Shown: positions 1 to 7,507, numbered from the stretch's first letter. The stretch: DNA of 18,179 bases from JANNRW01 sp031401815 (GCA_031401815.1 JANNRW010000108.1:1-18179); one strand, 5' to 3'. The notes: a model not told the origin generated them from the letters alone. A program made the numbers and translations.

Positions 1-75
1 ACCAGAAAACCACAACAACCAAGGGGCATTGCTTATTTCACCCTTCAGGCTGTCTCACTAAGCCCGGCCACCTCA
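1..75 (-). mobile_element. Downstream end of an insertion sequence, left copy (partial)
   Basis: These 75 bases are an exact reverse complement of 18064-18138. Identity stops abruptly at base 75/76, where the left copy runs into response-regulator coding sequence and the right copy into unrelated sequence. That marks base 75 as the likely element terminus. By analogy with the right copy, a transposase gene on the + strand would end just outside base 1. The IS family cannot be named from this fragment. Confidence 0.7.
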
Positions 76-672
76 GTTTTTCGCGAAGGTCTCAAACAGG
101 TTATTGCGACAACTGTAAATATGACAGTTGTTGATGAAGCGGTTAACAGTCAGGAACTGCTGAACAAGATTCAGAACAATGACTACGATATGCTGATTGT
201 CGATATATCCATGCCCGGCAGGAACGGACTTGATGCACTGGTGGATATAAAAAACATAAAACCGAAGCTCCCGGTTCTCGTTCTGAGCATGCATCCTGAG
301 GAGCAGTACGCCCTTAGGGCTTTCAAGTCCGGGGCATCAGGCTACTTGACGAAAGGGAGTCCTACCACTGAGCTTCTGGATGCCCTGCATAAAATATCAT
401 TGGGCAAGAAATATGTCAGTTCTGCTCTGGCGGATTCTCTTGTTACCAATCTGAACGAAAACAACAAGCATGATCTGCTGCATAGCCTCTCAAACAGGGA
501 GTATCAGGTCATGAGTCTTATCGGTGCGGGCAAGGCTGTAGGCAGGATTGCCGACGAGCTCTCCCTGAGTGTCAAGACCATCAGTACCTATCGTGCTCAT
601 ATCCTTCGCAAGTTGAACATGAAGAACAACGCAGAGCTTACCCGTTTTGTCATTGAAAACAACCTGATTTAA
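76..672 (+). pseudogene. NarL/LuxR-family response regulator, 5' truncated by an insertion sequence
   Basis: The product is a two-component DNA-binding response regulator. The first in-frame ATG is at 121, but clear receiver-domain sequence (VFREGLKQVI) is readable from base 76, immediately after the insertion-sequence end. The first beta strand and the acidic pair that binds Mg2+ are therefore missing, about 15-20 residues. The phospho-acceptor Asp (LIVDISMPG, codon 202-204) and the conserved Lys (YLTKGS) remain. A complete LuxR-type helix-turn-helix occupies the last ~60 residues (LSNREYQVM ... SVKTISTYRAHILRKL). Family members are about 205-220 residues; from ATG 121 only 183 remain. The frame stays open back to base 1, so fusion translation out of the insertion sequence is conceivable. 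Without the acidic pocket normal phosphorylation is unlikely, although a constitutively DNA-binding fragment cannot be excluded. No partner kinase is adjacent. Confidence 0.85.
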
Positions 673-967
673 AGCGTTTGTTGCGGGACAGAGAAATAGT
701 CCGGGAAATATCCAGATTAAGAGTGTCAGTCAGCATGTTTTATCAGATACTGCTTTCAAATCCAATCTTCGACTAACATCTCACGCAGCGCCTTATCTCC
801 CCTGTTGGTTTTTCCGGAGAAGTTGAGCCGGATTTTAGTCCGCTCTCTGTTGACATTCTTTTGCCGACAGGATATCAATAAACTGAGCCGTAATAAATCC
901 TCATGCAGCTGAACCGTGATATCAGGTTCGATCAAGAGAATGCCTTGATTTCCTCTTCGAGTGCTTA

Positions 968-2212
968 ATGAACCCCATTACAAGTACATTATCCTTCACA
1001 CCTTACGAGAAATACGTAATTGCCAGCCTATCCCTGCTCCAGTTTACCGTGATTCTTGATTTCTTGGTTTTGTCGCCTCTTGGCGCCATATTGATCCCCC
1101 GGCTTGGAATATCTACCTTGCAATTCGGTAGCGCGGTTTCGGTCTATGCCATAAGTGCAGGAGTCTCCGGGTTTCTCGCTGCCGGTTTTGCTGATCGTTT
1201 CGATCGGAAGAAGATGCTGATCCTGTTCTATGGCGGATTTGTGATCGGTACCCTGTTATGCGGCATTGCCAACAGTTATGATTTTCTGCTTTTTGCCAGG
1301 ATTATTACCGGTATTTTTGGAGGGGTGGTCGGCTCAATCTCCCATGCAATCATAACCGACATTTTCGCAATGGAGGTGAGGGGGAGGGTGATGGGCTTTG
1401 TTCAGACCGCTTTTTCAGCCAGTCAGGTTCTGGGGATACCGTGCGGACTCTATCTTGCTACCAGGCTGGACTGGCATGCGCCCTTTTTCATGATTGTATT
1501 CATCGCCACTCTTGCAGAGATTCTTATTATTATAAAACTTCGCCCGGTAACCGGACATCTGAAGCTGGTCAGGGAACAGAACCCCTTTGTGCATCTCTGG
1601 AATACCTTCTCCAACAGCTATTACCGGCAGGGATTCCTTGCTACCCTTCTGCTTGCTACCGGTGGCTTCATGATTATGCCATTCAGCAGCGCCTTTCTGG
1701 TGAACAATGTAATGATCCCTGAGACGAGTCTCTCCATGATCTTTTTTGTCACCGGACTCTGCTCCATTTTCACAAGCCCTCTGCTGGGAATATTGAGTGA
1801 TCGCCTGGGCAAGTATCGCATATTTGTTGCCGGCAGCATTCTGTCGATGTTGATGGTCATAATCTATACTCATCTGGGTCCCAGTACTCTATCTTATGTA
1901 ATAGTTGTGAATATTATTCTCTGGATTGGTATTTCATCCCGCATGATCTCCTCTCAGGCGCTGGTTTCCGGGATTCCCGAATTAAATGATCGGGGGGCTT
2001 ACATGGGGATTAACTCTTCAATTCAGCAGATTTCCGGCGGAATCGCCTCTTTCATCGCCGGACTTATCGTATACCAACCTTCTGCAAATGCACCGCTACA
2101 GAATTTCGATACAATCGGTTATCTGACAGCATGCACCATGATTTTTACAGTTATAATGATGTTTTTCATCAACAGAGCAATTTCCGGAAAGCTGCAGAGA
2201 GAGCATGTCTGA
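968..2212 (+). CDS. MFS transporter (DHA1-like drug/sugar efflux type)
   Basis: This is a 414-residue inner-membrane protein of the major facilitator superfamily, the usual length for 12 transmembrane helices. Seen directly: alternating hydrophobic helices throughout, the loop 2-3 signature GFLAAGFADRFDRKKMLI (the G-x3-D-R-x-x-R/K motif), a second copy of this motif in the C-terminal half (LLGILSDRLGKYRIF), and a charged central loop (LRPVTGHLKLVREQNPF). The set resembles AraJ/YdhP-type proton-coupled exporters, but the substrate cannot be predicted. The ATG at 968 is preceded only by a weak GAG at 959-961, so translation may be weak. The next gene follows after 78 bp on the same strand. About 295 bp lie upstream without a convincing gene. 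Confidence 0.9.
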   Translation: MNPITSTLSFTPYEKYVIASLSLLQFTVILDFLVLSPLGAILIPRLGISTLQFGSAVSVYAISAGVSGFLAAGFADRFDRKKMLILFYGGFVIGTLLCGIANSYDFLLFARIITGIFGGVVGSISHAIITDIFAMEVRGRVMGFVQTAFSASQVLGIPCGLYLATRLDWHAPFFMIVFIATLAEILIIIKLRPVTGHLKLVREQNPFVHLWNTFSNSYYRQGFLATLLLATGGFMIMPFSSAFLVNNVMIPETSLSMIFFVTGLCSIFTSPLLGILSDRLGKYRIFVAGSILSMLMVIIYTHLGPSTLSYVIVVNIILWIGISSRMISSQALVSGIPELNDRGAYMGINSSIQQISGGIASFIAGLIVYQPSANAPLQNFDTIGYLTACTMIFTVIMMFFINRAISGKLQREHV

Positions 2213-2290
2213 ATGTTGAACAGAGCCGCTCCTCCTTTAGATTAACTAATCGACCTCATTTGGATCATTATTGTTACTTGAAGGGGATCC

Positions 2291-2560
2291 ATGAAAGAAC
2301 AGACCTTAACTTGCCTTCCTGATTGCGCTGCCTGTTGCATCGCCCCTTCGATCTCATCACCAATCCCCGGCATGCCGAACGGTAAACCGGCCGGTTTGCG
2401 CTGTATCCAACTGACGAGCGACAATCGTTGTCTTCTTTTCGGAATGAAGGAGCGCCCCTCAGTTTGCAATTCACTGCAACCTTCGGCACAGATGTGCCGG
2501 AATAGTGCTGTCGAAGCTACAAAATACCTGACATGGATGGAGAGTGAGACAGCTCCTTAG
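2291..2560 (+). CDS. YkgJ-type cysteine-cluster protein
   Basis: A short (89 aa) protein with eight cysteines at residues 8, 12, 15, 16, 38, 47, 59 and 69. The N-terminal CLPDCAACC pattern followed by spaced single cysteines matches the YkgJ / zinc- or iron-chelating cysteine-cluster family (Pfam CxxCxxCC type), whose biochemical function is poorly defined. A good ribosome-binding site (AGGGGA) precedes the ATG at 2291. It lies between the MFS gene and a small exported-protein gene, both on the same strand, and may share their transcript. There is no signal peptide or membrane segment, so it is predicted cytoplasmic. The family call rests on the cysteine pattern only. Confidence 0.8.
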   Translation: MKEQTLTCLPDCAACCIAPSISSPIPGMPNGKPAGLRCIQLTSDNRCLLFGMKERPSVCNSLQPSAQMCRNSAVEATKYLTWMESETAP

Positions 2561-2638
2561 AGCTGGAAAAAGCATTGCTTAAATTGAGCAGTAATGATAT
2601 TTTCAAAAGAACTTAAAAAACGTGTCGAGGAGGCTCTG

Positions 2639-3031
2639 GTGGCAATGTTTAGACGATTGATGGTAACTGTTATGGCTGCGGCACTTTTGACTGTCGGAGC
2701 TGTTCCGGCTTTTGCCGCTGAAAACCCCTTCAAGGTTATTCTCGAAGATGCAGTATATGGAGGTCTTGTCGGCAGCCTTCTGGGGGCAGCTTCTCTGGCT
2801 TTTGTCAACAACAAGTCGGATCACGTCGATAACATCGGCTATGGAGCTGCACTGGGGATCATGGCCGGAGCAGGCATCGGCTTTTACACCAATATCAACC
2901 GTTCTTTTGTGGAGTATGAAAACGGCAAGGTCAAAATGGCCATGCCTACAGTAATACCTGAGCTTTTGGAAGGTTCCAACGGACGTATGATTCTGGCATT
3001 CAAGGCGGATCTGGTCAGGGGCACTTTTTAG
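2639..3031 (+). CDS. Small exported glycine-rich protein of unknown function
   Basis: A protein of about 130 residues with an N-terminal signal peptide (FRRLMVTVMAAALLTVGAVPAFA|AENPF). The mature part has two glycine-rich hydrophobic stretches (YGGLVGSLLGAASLAF and IGYGAALGIMAGAGIGFY) that look like glycine-zipper membrane-insertion segments, then a polar C-terminus. The start is chosen as GTG 2639 because GGAGG at 2629-2633 sits five bases upstream. ATG 2645 is nearly as good, and ATG 2594 would add a charged leader (MIFSKELKKRVEEAL) ahead of the signal. I do not recognise a named family. The pattern suggests an envelope-associated protein. It ends just before a strong terminator. Confidence 0.7.
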   Translation: MAMFRRLMVTVMAAALLTVGAVPAFAAENPFKVILEDAVYGGLVGSLLGAASLAFVNNKSDHVDNIGYGAALGIMAGAGIGFYTNINRSFVEYENGKVKMAMPTVIPELLEGSNGRMILAFKADLVRGTF

Positions 3032-3065
3032 CTGAAAAGGAAAAATTGATCAGGATTGAGGAAGA

Positions 3066-3087
3066 GGGGGCTTTTGCCCCCTTTTTT
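3066..3087 (+). terminator. Rho-independent terminator
   Basis: A perfect 6 bp GC stem (GGGGGC / GCCCCC) with a TTTT loop is followed by six T residues, 35 bp after the stop codon at 3031. It ends the + strand transcript. The convergent bioA frame ends inside it (stop at 3086-3088). Read from the minus strand the stem lacks a strong U tract but could still act weakly. Confidence 0.85.
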
Positions 3088-4450
3088 ATTGCCCTGTTAC
3101 AGCGCGAATTGATTTCTCCACCCCGTCCATCAGAAAAGCGAGCTCGTCAACTGTTATTGCAAGTGGCGGAAACAGAACTATTACGTTCCCAAGTGGTCTC
3201 AGGAAAAGGCCATGCTTTCTTGCCTCCAGGCAGACTTCAACCCCGATACGCTCTTCCCACTCATATGGCTCCCTGGTCACTCTGTTCCTGACCAGTTCAA
3301 TGCCGGCTACCAATCCGATATACCTTATATCTCCGACATGCTCTATCTCAAGTAACGCTTCAACTCTTTTATGTAAATATGCTGTTTTAGCTACCATGTT
3401 ATCCAGAAGTCTATCTCTTTTAAAGAGCTCAAGACTGGCAATGGCTGCTGCGCAGGCAAGAGGGTTGCCGGTAAAGGTATGTCCGTGAAAAAAGGTTTTA
3501 AGCTCTCTGTACTCACCGAGAAATGCATCGTAAATTTTCTGTGTAGTAAGCGTAGCAGCCAGTGGCAGGTAGCCGGCAGTAATCCCTTTGGATAGTGCCA
3601 TGATATCCGGAGTTACATTTTCCAGCTCACAGGCAAACATTGCTCCGGTTCTCCCAAAACCTACGGCAACCTCATCAGCTATAAGCAGTATGTCATAATG
3701 ATCACAGAGTTCCCTCACCCTGCGCAGGAAACCAGGTGGCTGGACTATCATTCCGCCCGCCCCCTGTACAAGGGGTTCGATCACAAGTCCGGCTACTTCA
3801 CCGGCATTATCAATCATCAAACTTTCCAGCTCGGCAAGGCACTCCTTATTGCATTCATTGCAGTTTCGCTTTTCAGATAATTCGCAGCGGTAGCAGTAAG
3901 GTGATGGTGCCTGAATGGTAGGAAAAAGCAGCGGACGAAACAGATCATGAAAAATATCTATGCCGCCGACACTGACAGCACCTATCGTGTCACCATGATA
4001 GGCATTTTTGAAGGAGATAAAGCGATTTTTCTCAGCTCTGCCAAGATGCCGCCAGTACTGGAACGCCATCTTTATACCGATTTCGACAGCGGTTGAACCG
4101 TTATCCGAATAGAACACTTTTGCGAGGCCATCCGGAGCAATATCTATGAGTTGCTTTGCCAGAACTGCCGGTTTTTCAGAAGCCAGCCCCAGAAGCGTCG
4201 AATGCTCCAGCCTGTCTACCTGATTTTTGATGGCTTAGTTGATGAAGGGGTGGCAGTGTCCATGAACATTCGTCCACATTGCAGCCACACCGTCAAGATA
4301 GCGGTTGCCATCACTGTCGATCAGCCAGGAACCTTCTCCTTTCACAATTACCGGATGGGTTCCGGCTTCCCACTCTTTCATCTGGGTAAAAGGGTGCCAG
4401 ACAAAACAGTGGTCGTACTCCTGCAAGGTTATTGTATCAAGTTCATTCAC
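3086..4450 (-). pseudogene. bioA: Adenosylmethionine-8-amino-7-oxononanoate aminotransferase with an in-frame TAA at codon 72
   Basis: BioA is the PLP enzyme that converts KAPA to DAPA in biotin synthesis, using S-adenosylmethionine as amino donor. The frame from GTG 4450 to the stop at 3086 is 454 sense-length codons, typical of BioA. It has an N-terminal WHPFTQMKEW, VFYSDNGSTAVE (substrate/PLP region), AYHGDT, DEVAVGFGRTG, the PLP lysine in ALSKGIT (codon 288) and GHTFTGNPLAC. Codon 72 (bases 4235-4237) is TAA in the stretch HPFIN*AIKNQ. Reading frame and homology continue unbroken on both sides, so this is a point nonsense change, for which CAA (Gln) to TAA is the simplest origin, and not a frameshift. 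As written, the product is a 71-residue fragment without the catalytic lysine. The gene start overlaps the bioD stop by 8 bp, with GGGAG upstream of the GTG. A sequencing error is the main alternative. Confidence 0.9.
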
Positions 4451-5162
4451 ATCCGATCTCCCGCAACAGGATTCGCGTTGCCGGCTCTTTTTCCAGCCAT
4501 CTGGTCAACTCCTCAACCTTTGATCTGTCATCCTCACCTGAAACTGCCGGAAATCGTCCCAGGAGCGGGACTCCTGAGAGCGAATCGATCAAGTGGGGAG
4601 CAGTTGCTTCTGCAAGGCCAGGCTCATCCGGGTAGTTGCTGATAATCGTCCCCTTTACCTCAAGGCCGAGCTCTCTGGCAGCAAAGCAGGTGAGGAGGGT
4701 ATGATTTACTGTCCCAAGTCCAGGGCGGGCAACGACAAGGAGAGGTATATCCAGCATCTTGACAAGATCGGCTATCAGTAACCCGCCTGCCAGGGGCACC
4801 ATCAACCCTCCGGCACCTTCGACAACAACAAAATCATGTTCATCCATCTGGCGGTGAAATGCTGCCAGGATTCTGGAAAACTCGATCTTGAGATGCTCTT
4901 TTTCAGCAGCAGCAGAGGGTGCAATCGGTTCACGAAAAGTGTATGGCGCGACTTCGTTGCTGACCTGAATACCGATACTCCAGGCGAGCAGCTCTGCATC
5001 CTCGGATACAAGCAGGCCGTCACGCTCAATGCATCCGCTGGATACCGGCTTCATGACGCCGACATTAACCCCCTTGTTATGTAGCAGTCGGGCAAGGGTT
5101 GCCGCAACAATACTCTTGCCGACATTTGTGTCTGTACCTGTTACAAAAATCCCTTTAGCCAC
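4443..5162 (-). CDS. bioD: ATP-dependent dethiobiotin synthetase
   Basis: BioD closes the ureido ring of dethiobiotin from DAPA, CO2 and ATP in the cytoplasm. The 239-residue protein begins VAKGIFVTGTDTNVGKS, the family's P-loop. It continues with MKPVSSG (substrate/metal-binding), VVVEGAGGLMVPL (the GAGG loop) and a C-terminal nucleotide-base region. The start is taken as GTG 5162 because GGAGG lies at the right distance and the frame upstream of it is out-of-phase bioB sequence. The GTG overlaps the bioB stop (GTGGCTAA), and the gene's own stop overlaps the bioA start, so the three cistrons are probably translationally coupled. All visible active-site motifs are intact. Confidence 0.95.
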   Translation of the reverse strand: MAKGIFVTGTDTNVGKSIVAATLARLLHNKGVNVGVMKPVSSGCIERDGLLVSEDAELLAWSIGIQVSNEVAPYTFREPIAPSAAAEKEHLKIEFSRILAAFHRQMDEHDFVVVEGAGGLMVPLAGGLLIADLVKMLDIPLLVVARPGLGTVNHTLLTCFAARELGLEVKGTIISNYPDEPGLAEATAPHLIDSLSGVPLLGRFPAVSGEDDRSKVEELTRWLEKEPATRILLREIGCE

Positions 5163-6144
5163 AACACCCCTCCGTTTCAAGTTCAAGATCGCGCAGCATC
5201 TGCCAGTCGTCGGCAATGTTTCTGCCGGAAGTGGTCAGGTAGTTGCCGATCATGGTGCCGCTTGCACCGGCAAAAAATATCCATGACTGCAGATCCCGCA
5301 GGTTTTTCTCGCGTCCGCCGCAGACAGTGATTGCTTTGCCCGGCAGAAGCAGGCGATATAGTGCGATGGTAACCAGGCAGTCATGTGGTGTCAGATTGTT
5401 GGCATCTGCAAGGCGGGTGCCTGCAATAGGGTTGAGAAAGTTGAGCGGAACCGAGTCAACGTCCAGTTCACGAAGGGTCAGAGCCATCTCAATCCGCTGT
5501 GCAGGTGTTTCACCCAGACCGAAAATACCACCGCAGCAGACAGACATACCGGCATTTCTGGCAGCCTGAACAGTAGCAACATCCTGCTCATAATCATGGG
5601 TTGTACAGATACTTGGGAAAAAGCTGCGGGCTGTCTCCAGATTGTGATGGTATGTAACGGCACCGGCCTCTTTCAGAGCCTTTGCAGTTGCGTCATCAAG
5701 TATTCCAAGGGAGCATGATGGGGCAATAGTTGATTCACGCCTGATTCTTTGAAGTGCCTGACAGATTCGACTCAGCTCGCTCGGAGAAGAGATAGATGTG
5801 CCGCTGGTGATAATACCGTAGCAGGTCGAACCGGCCTTTTCGGCCTCTTTGGCTCCGTTGACAAGGCTCTCCTCGTCAATAAGCGGGTAGACAGGGACAT
5901 TGGTTGCATGATGAGCAGACTGGGCGCAGAAGGCACAGTTTTCGGGGCAGCGACCGGATTTGGCATTGATGATAGAACAGAGAGAGATCTTTTTGCCGAC
6001 AAAATGTTCCTTAACACGAGTGGCTGCAAGGAAAAGGGCAAAGCTGTCTATTCCGTTGACTGAGGAGAGTTGCAGGGCATCATGTTCTGTTATTTGGTAG
6101 CCGTCAATTATCTGGTCAGCTATTGTGGCAAGCAGTTTGTTCAT
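5155..6144 (-). CDS. bioB: Biotin synthase (radical SAM)
   Basis: BioB inserts sulfur into dethiobiotin to make biotin, using a [4Fe-4S]/SAM radical centre and a [2Fe-2S] cluster. The 329-residue protein carries the radical SAM cluster motif CPENCAFC (Cys66, 70, 73). It is followed by the family segments GTSISSPSE, YHHNLETARSFFP, CCGGIFGLGET, PLNFLNPIAGTRL and VCGGREKNLR; the Arg in the last belongs to the [2Fe-2S] site. The start at 6144 is chosen for the AGGAGG six bases upstream. A longer in-frame frame reaching 6201 would run through the operator. It is the first gene of bioBDA and lies directly downstream of a BirA operator. bioF, bioC and birA are not in the window. The enzyme appears intact. 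Confidence 0.97.
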   Translation of the reverse strand: MNKLLATIADQIIDGYQITEHDALQLSSVNGIDSFALFLAATRVKEHFVGKKISLCSIINAKSGRCPENCAFCAQSAHHATNVPVYPLIDEESLVNGAKEAEKAGSTCYGIITSGTSISSPSELSRICQALQRIRRESTIAPSCSLGILDDATAKALKEAGAVTYHHNLETARSFFPSICTTHDYEQDVATVQAARNAGMSVCCGGIFGLGETPAQRIEMALTLRELDVDSVPLNFLNPIAGTRLADANNLTPHDCLVTIALYRLLLPGKAITVCGGREKNLRDLQSWIFFAGASGTMIGNYLTTSGRNIADDWQMLRDLELETEGCCG

Positions 6145-6184
6145 AAATTCCTCCTGATGGTCAGGTAACATGGAGGAGCTATGA

Positions 6185-6216
6185 TTGTCAACCTGAAACA
6201 TGTATGTGGTTGACGA
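6185..6216 (-). promoter_or_regulatory. BirA operator upstream of bioBDA
   Basis: TTGTCAACC (6185-6193), a 14 bp spacer and GGTTGACGA (6208-6216) form an 18-position inverted repeat with one mismatch. This matches the known BirA operator pattern (TTGTnAACC, N14-16, GGTTnACAA), placed 41 bp upstream of the bioB start codon. Biotin-loaded BirA would repress the operon here. The promoter should overlap the site; TTGAGA at 6223-6218 (minus) is a possible -35, but no -10 is convincing. Confidence 0.85.
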
Positions 6217-6265
6217 CTCTCAAGGGGTTTTTGATGAAGTATATCGTCGCATTTATGAGGGAGAA

Positions 6266-6508
6266 TACAGGGACATCATACCTATTGATCGTCCTTTTTC
6301 TTGCGTCCCGCATTTCTCGGTTTCACCATCCGCTGCAAGGAATGCTCGAGTGAGTCGAGAAAGGTGTCTCCCCCGAGCGCCCGACCAGTCCGCTCATGTC
6401 CACGGATCTTCTTTGCATCATCTTCGTCCGCTTCTTCCAGGAACAGCCGCCAGTCACCAACCATTCCCAGTAGCGGCGCAACCGTAGCGAGGTATGGATG
6501 TCCCCGTA
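6266..6508. mobile_element. Deletion derivative of a REP-associated tyrosine transposase element with paired ends
   Basis: The 243 bp segment is bounded by imperfect inverted ends: TACAGGGACATCATACCT at 6266-6283 and the reverse complement of TACGGGGACATCCATACCT at 6490-6508. Inside is only the C-terminal part of a transposase on the minus strand. The layout is that of an internally deleted, MITE-like element. It sits between the BirA operator and the TacAT module. Confidence 0.65.
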
Positions 6509-6509
6509 A
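6282..6509 (-). pseudogene. C-terminal remnant of REP-associated tyrosine transposase (RAYT / Y1_Tnp type)
   Basis: The minus-strand frame is open for about 75 codons back to a TAA at 6512-6510 and reads HPYLATVAPLLGMVGDWRLFLEE ... GHERTGRALGGDTFLDSLEHSL ... KPRNAGRKKKDDQ. The HERTGRxLG and basic GRKKK tail are characteristic of the C-termini of REP-associated transposases related to IS200/IS605. The N-terminal catalytic HUH and tyrosine parts are absent, so it cannot be active. An internal ATG at 6464 could start a 60-residue peptide, but there is no reason to think it is used. Confidence 0.7.
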
Positions 6510-6615
6510 TTAGTTATATCTGCTGATTGTTTAACGAAGAAGAGAAACCTGGTTTGTGTTCATCCGGAAAGCCTCGTAACGGCATAACGAAGGGTATTAG
6601 CGGCCTCCGGACAAC

Positions 6616-6635
6616 GGGCACGGCAAGCAGTGCCC
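6616..6635. repeat. REP-like hairpin upstream of the TacAT pair
   Basis: GGGCAC / GTGCCC stem around an 8-base loop GGCAAGCA. A sister hairpin with the same layout and closely similar loop lies at 7465-7484, just after the toxin gene. There is no T tract, so it is not a classical terminator. Confidence 0.6.
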
Positions 6636-6703
6636 CTACAGAAACACAAATATTTGTTGCCATTTTGACGCCACTTTATTACTCTTGATTCTGGAGGTGC
6701 CAA

Positions 6704-6985
6704 ATGTCTCGCACAATCGCTGAAGAACGAATACCCGCCCGTATGCCTACCGCCGTCTATGAACGCCTTGTGGAGGCCGCCCAGGCTGTCGGCGCAACTC
6801 TTAACCAGTTTCTCGTCTCGGCGGCTCTGGAAAAGGCCGATGCAATTCTGGAGCGGGAACGGGTGATCAAGCTTTCCGCAGCCTCATCAGATGCGTTGTT
6901 TACTATTATGGAAAACCCGCCGGAAGCCAATGAATATCTGAAAAAAGCCATGCAGCGCCGCCAGGAGCTTTTGTGCCCGAAATAG
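6704..6985 (+). CDS. DUF1778 (TacA-like) antitoxin
   Basis: A 93-residue ribbon-helix-helix antitoxin. The N-terminal half (RIPARMPTAVYERLVEAAQAVGATLNQFLVSAALEKAD) is the DUF1778 DNA-binding fold. The C-terminal half (FTIMENPPEANEYLKKAMQRR) matches the segment that wraps and blocks the partner GNAT toxin. GGAGG lies seven bases before the ATG. The gene overlaps the toxin by 13 bp, standard for a co-translated pair. Such antitoxins bind their own promoter as dimers. TTGCCA with TACTCT 17 bp downstream, upstream of the start, is a weak candidate promoter. Confidence 0.9.
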   Translation: MSRTIAEERIPARMPTAVYERLVEAAQAVGATLNQFLVSAALEKADAILERERVIKLSAASSDALFTIMENPPEANEYLKKAMQRRQELLCPK

Positions 6986-7464
6986 TACCTCTTGACCGAA
7001 GCCATAATCGTAGCGGTTTTGATTGCGGTGTCCCGGAACTGAACACTTTTCTCAAGGCAACCGCTCGCCAGCATAGTCAGAAAGGGATTTCCCGAACCTT
7101 TGTGCTGACCGATGGCTCCTCTGCCATTCTTGGTTTCTTTTCACTCACCTTGAGTGAACTGCACACTGAGCAGCTCCCTTCGACCCATGCCCGAAAATAC
7201 CCATTGCATGGACTCCCGGCGGTGCGCCTTGCCAGACTGGCCATCTCGCTCAAAGAACAAAAAAAAGGGTACGGCGAACTGCTGTTGACCGAGGCAATTC
7301 ACCGCACTGCCCTGATCGCAGAACAGGCCGGGGTTATCGGTCTTTTTGTCGATGCCAAGGGTGATGCTGCCCGAAAGTTTTACGTACGCTACGGATTTAT
7401 TACTATTCCCGGACATCCCCTGCAACTCTTTCTCCCTATAGAAACAATCCGCTCTACAGTTTGA
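6973..7464 (+). CDS. GNAT acetyltransferase toxin (TacT-like)
   Basis: The known TacT family acetylates the amino group of charged aminoacyl-tRNA and stops translation. The 163-residue protein has the family start (LDRSHNRSGFDCGVPELNTFLKATARQHSQKGISRTFVL), the acetyl-CoA pyrophosphate loop in ISLKEQKKGYGELLL (about residues 91-105) and the FYVRYGF block (residues 136-142) holding the likely catalytic tyrosine. It starts at GTG 6973 inside the antitoxin gene, with AGGAG upstream. All core motifs look intact. Aminoacyl-tRNA as substrate is a family inference and the preferred tRNA cannot be read from the sequence. Confidence 0.9.
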   Translation: MPEIVPLDRSHNRSGFDCGVPELNTFLKATARQHSQKGISRTFVLTDGSSAILGFFSLTLSELHTEQLPSTHARKYPLHGLPAVRLARLAISLKEQKKGYGELLLTEAIHRTALIAEQAGVIGLFVDAKGDAARKFYVRYGFITIPGHPLQLFLPIETIRSTV

Positions 7465-7484
7465 GGGCGCGGCAACCAGCGCCC
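7465..7484. repeat. REP-like hairpin downstream of the TacAT pair
   Basis: GGGCGC / GCGCCC stem around the loop GGCAACCA. It begins right after the toxin stop codon and is the counterpart of the hairpin at 6616-6635. It may stall transcription or protect the 3' end of the TA transcript. Confidence 0.6.
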
Positions 7485-7507
7485 CTGATTGTATGAGGTA
7501 CAATCAG
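7485..7507. repeat. Perfect 9 bp inverted repeat between the TA pair and the RhuM stub
   Basis: CTGATTGTA, a five-base spacer TGAGG, then TACAATCAG. It directly abuts the preceding hairpin and overlaps the beginning of the RhuM-like remnant. It could be an operator for that lost gene or a transcript hairpin. There is no T tract. Confidence 0.55.

Noticed and set aside
756..979. Minus-strand open stretch ending EMLVEDWI, in the gap before the first MFS gene
   Set aside because: About 70 codons open but no ATG, GTG or convincing TTG start with a ribosome-binding site, and no family recognised. It may be gene debris, but the evidence is too thin to annotate.
1415..1873. 152-codon minus-strand frame inside the MFS gene
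   Set aside because: It is fully contained in a well-supported transporter gene on the other strand; polar, composition-biased sequence with no family features.
3086..4117. Separate GTG-started bioA C-terminal gene as an independent cistron
   Set aside because: It is in the same frame as the upstream part, starts within a conserved BioA motif (VFYSDNGS) and has no ribosome-binding site; a nonsense codon in one gene explains it better.
4151..4642. 163-codon + strand frame across the bioA/bioD junction
   Set aside because: Antisense shadow of two clear biotin genes, with no ribosome-binding site or recognisable motif.
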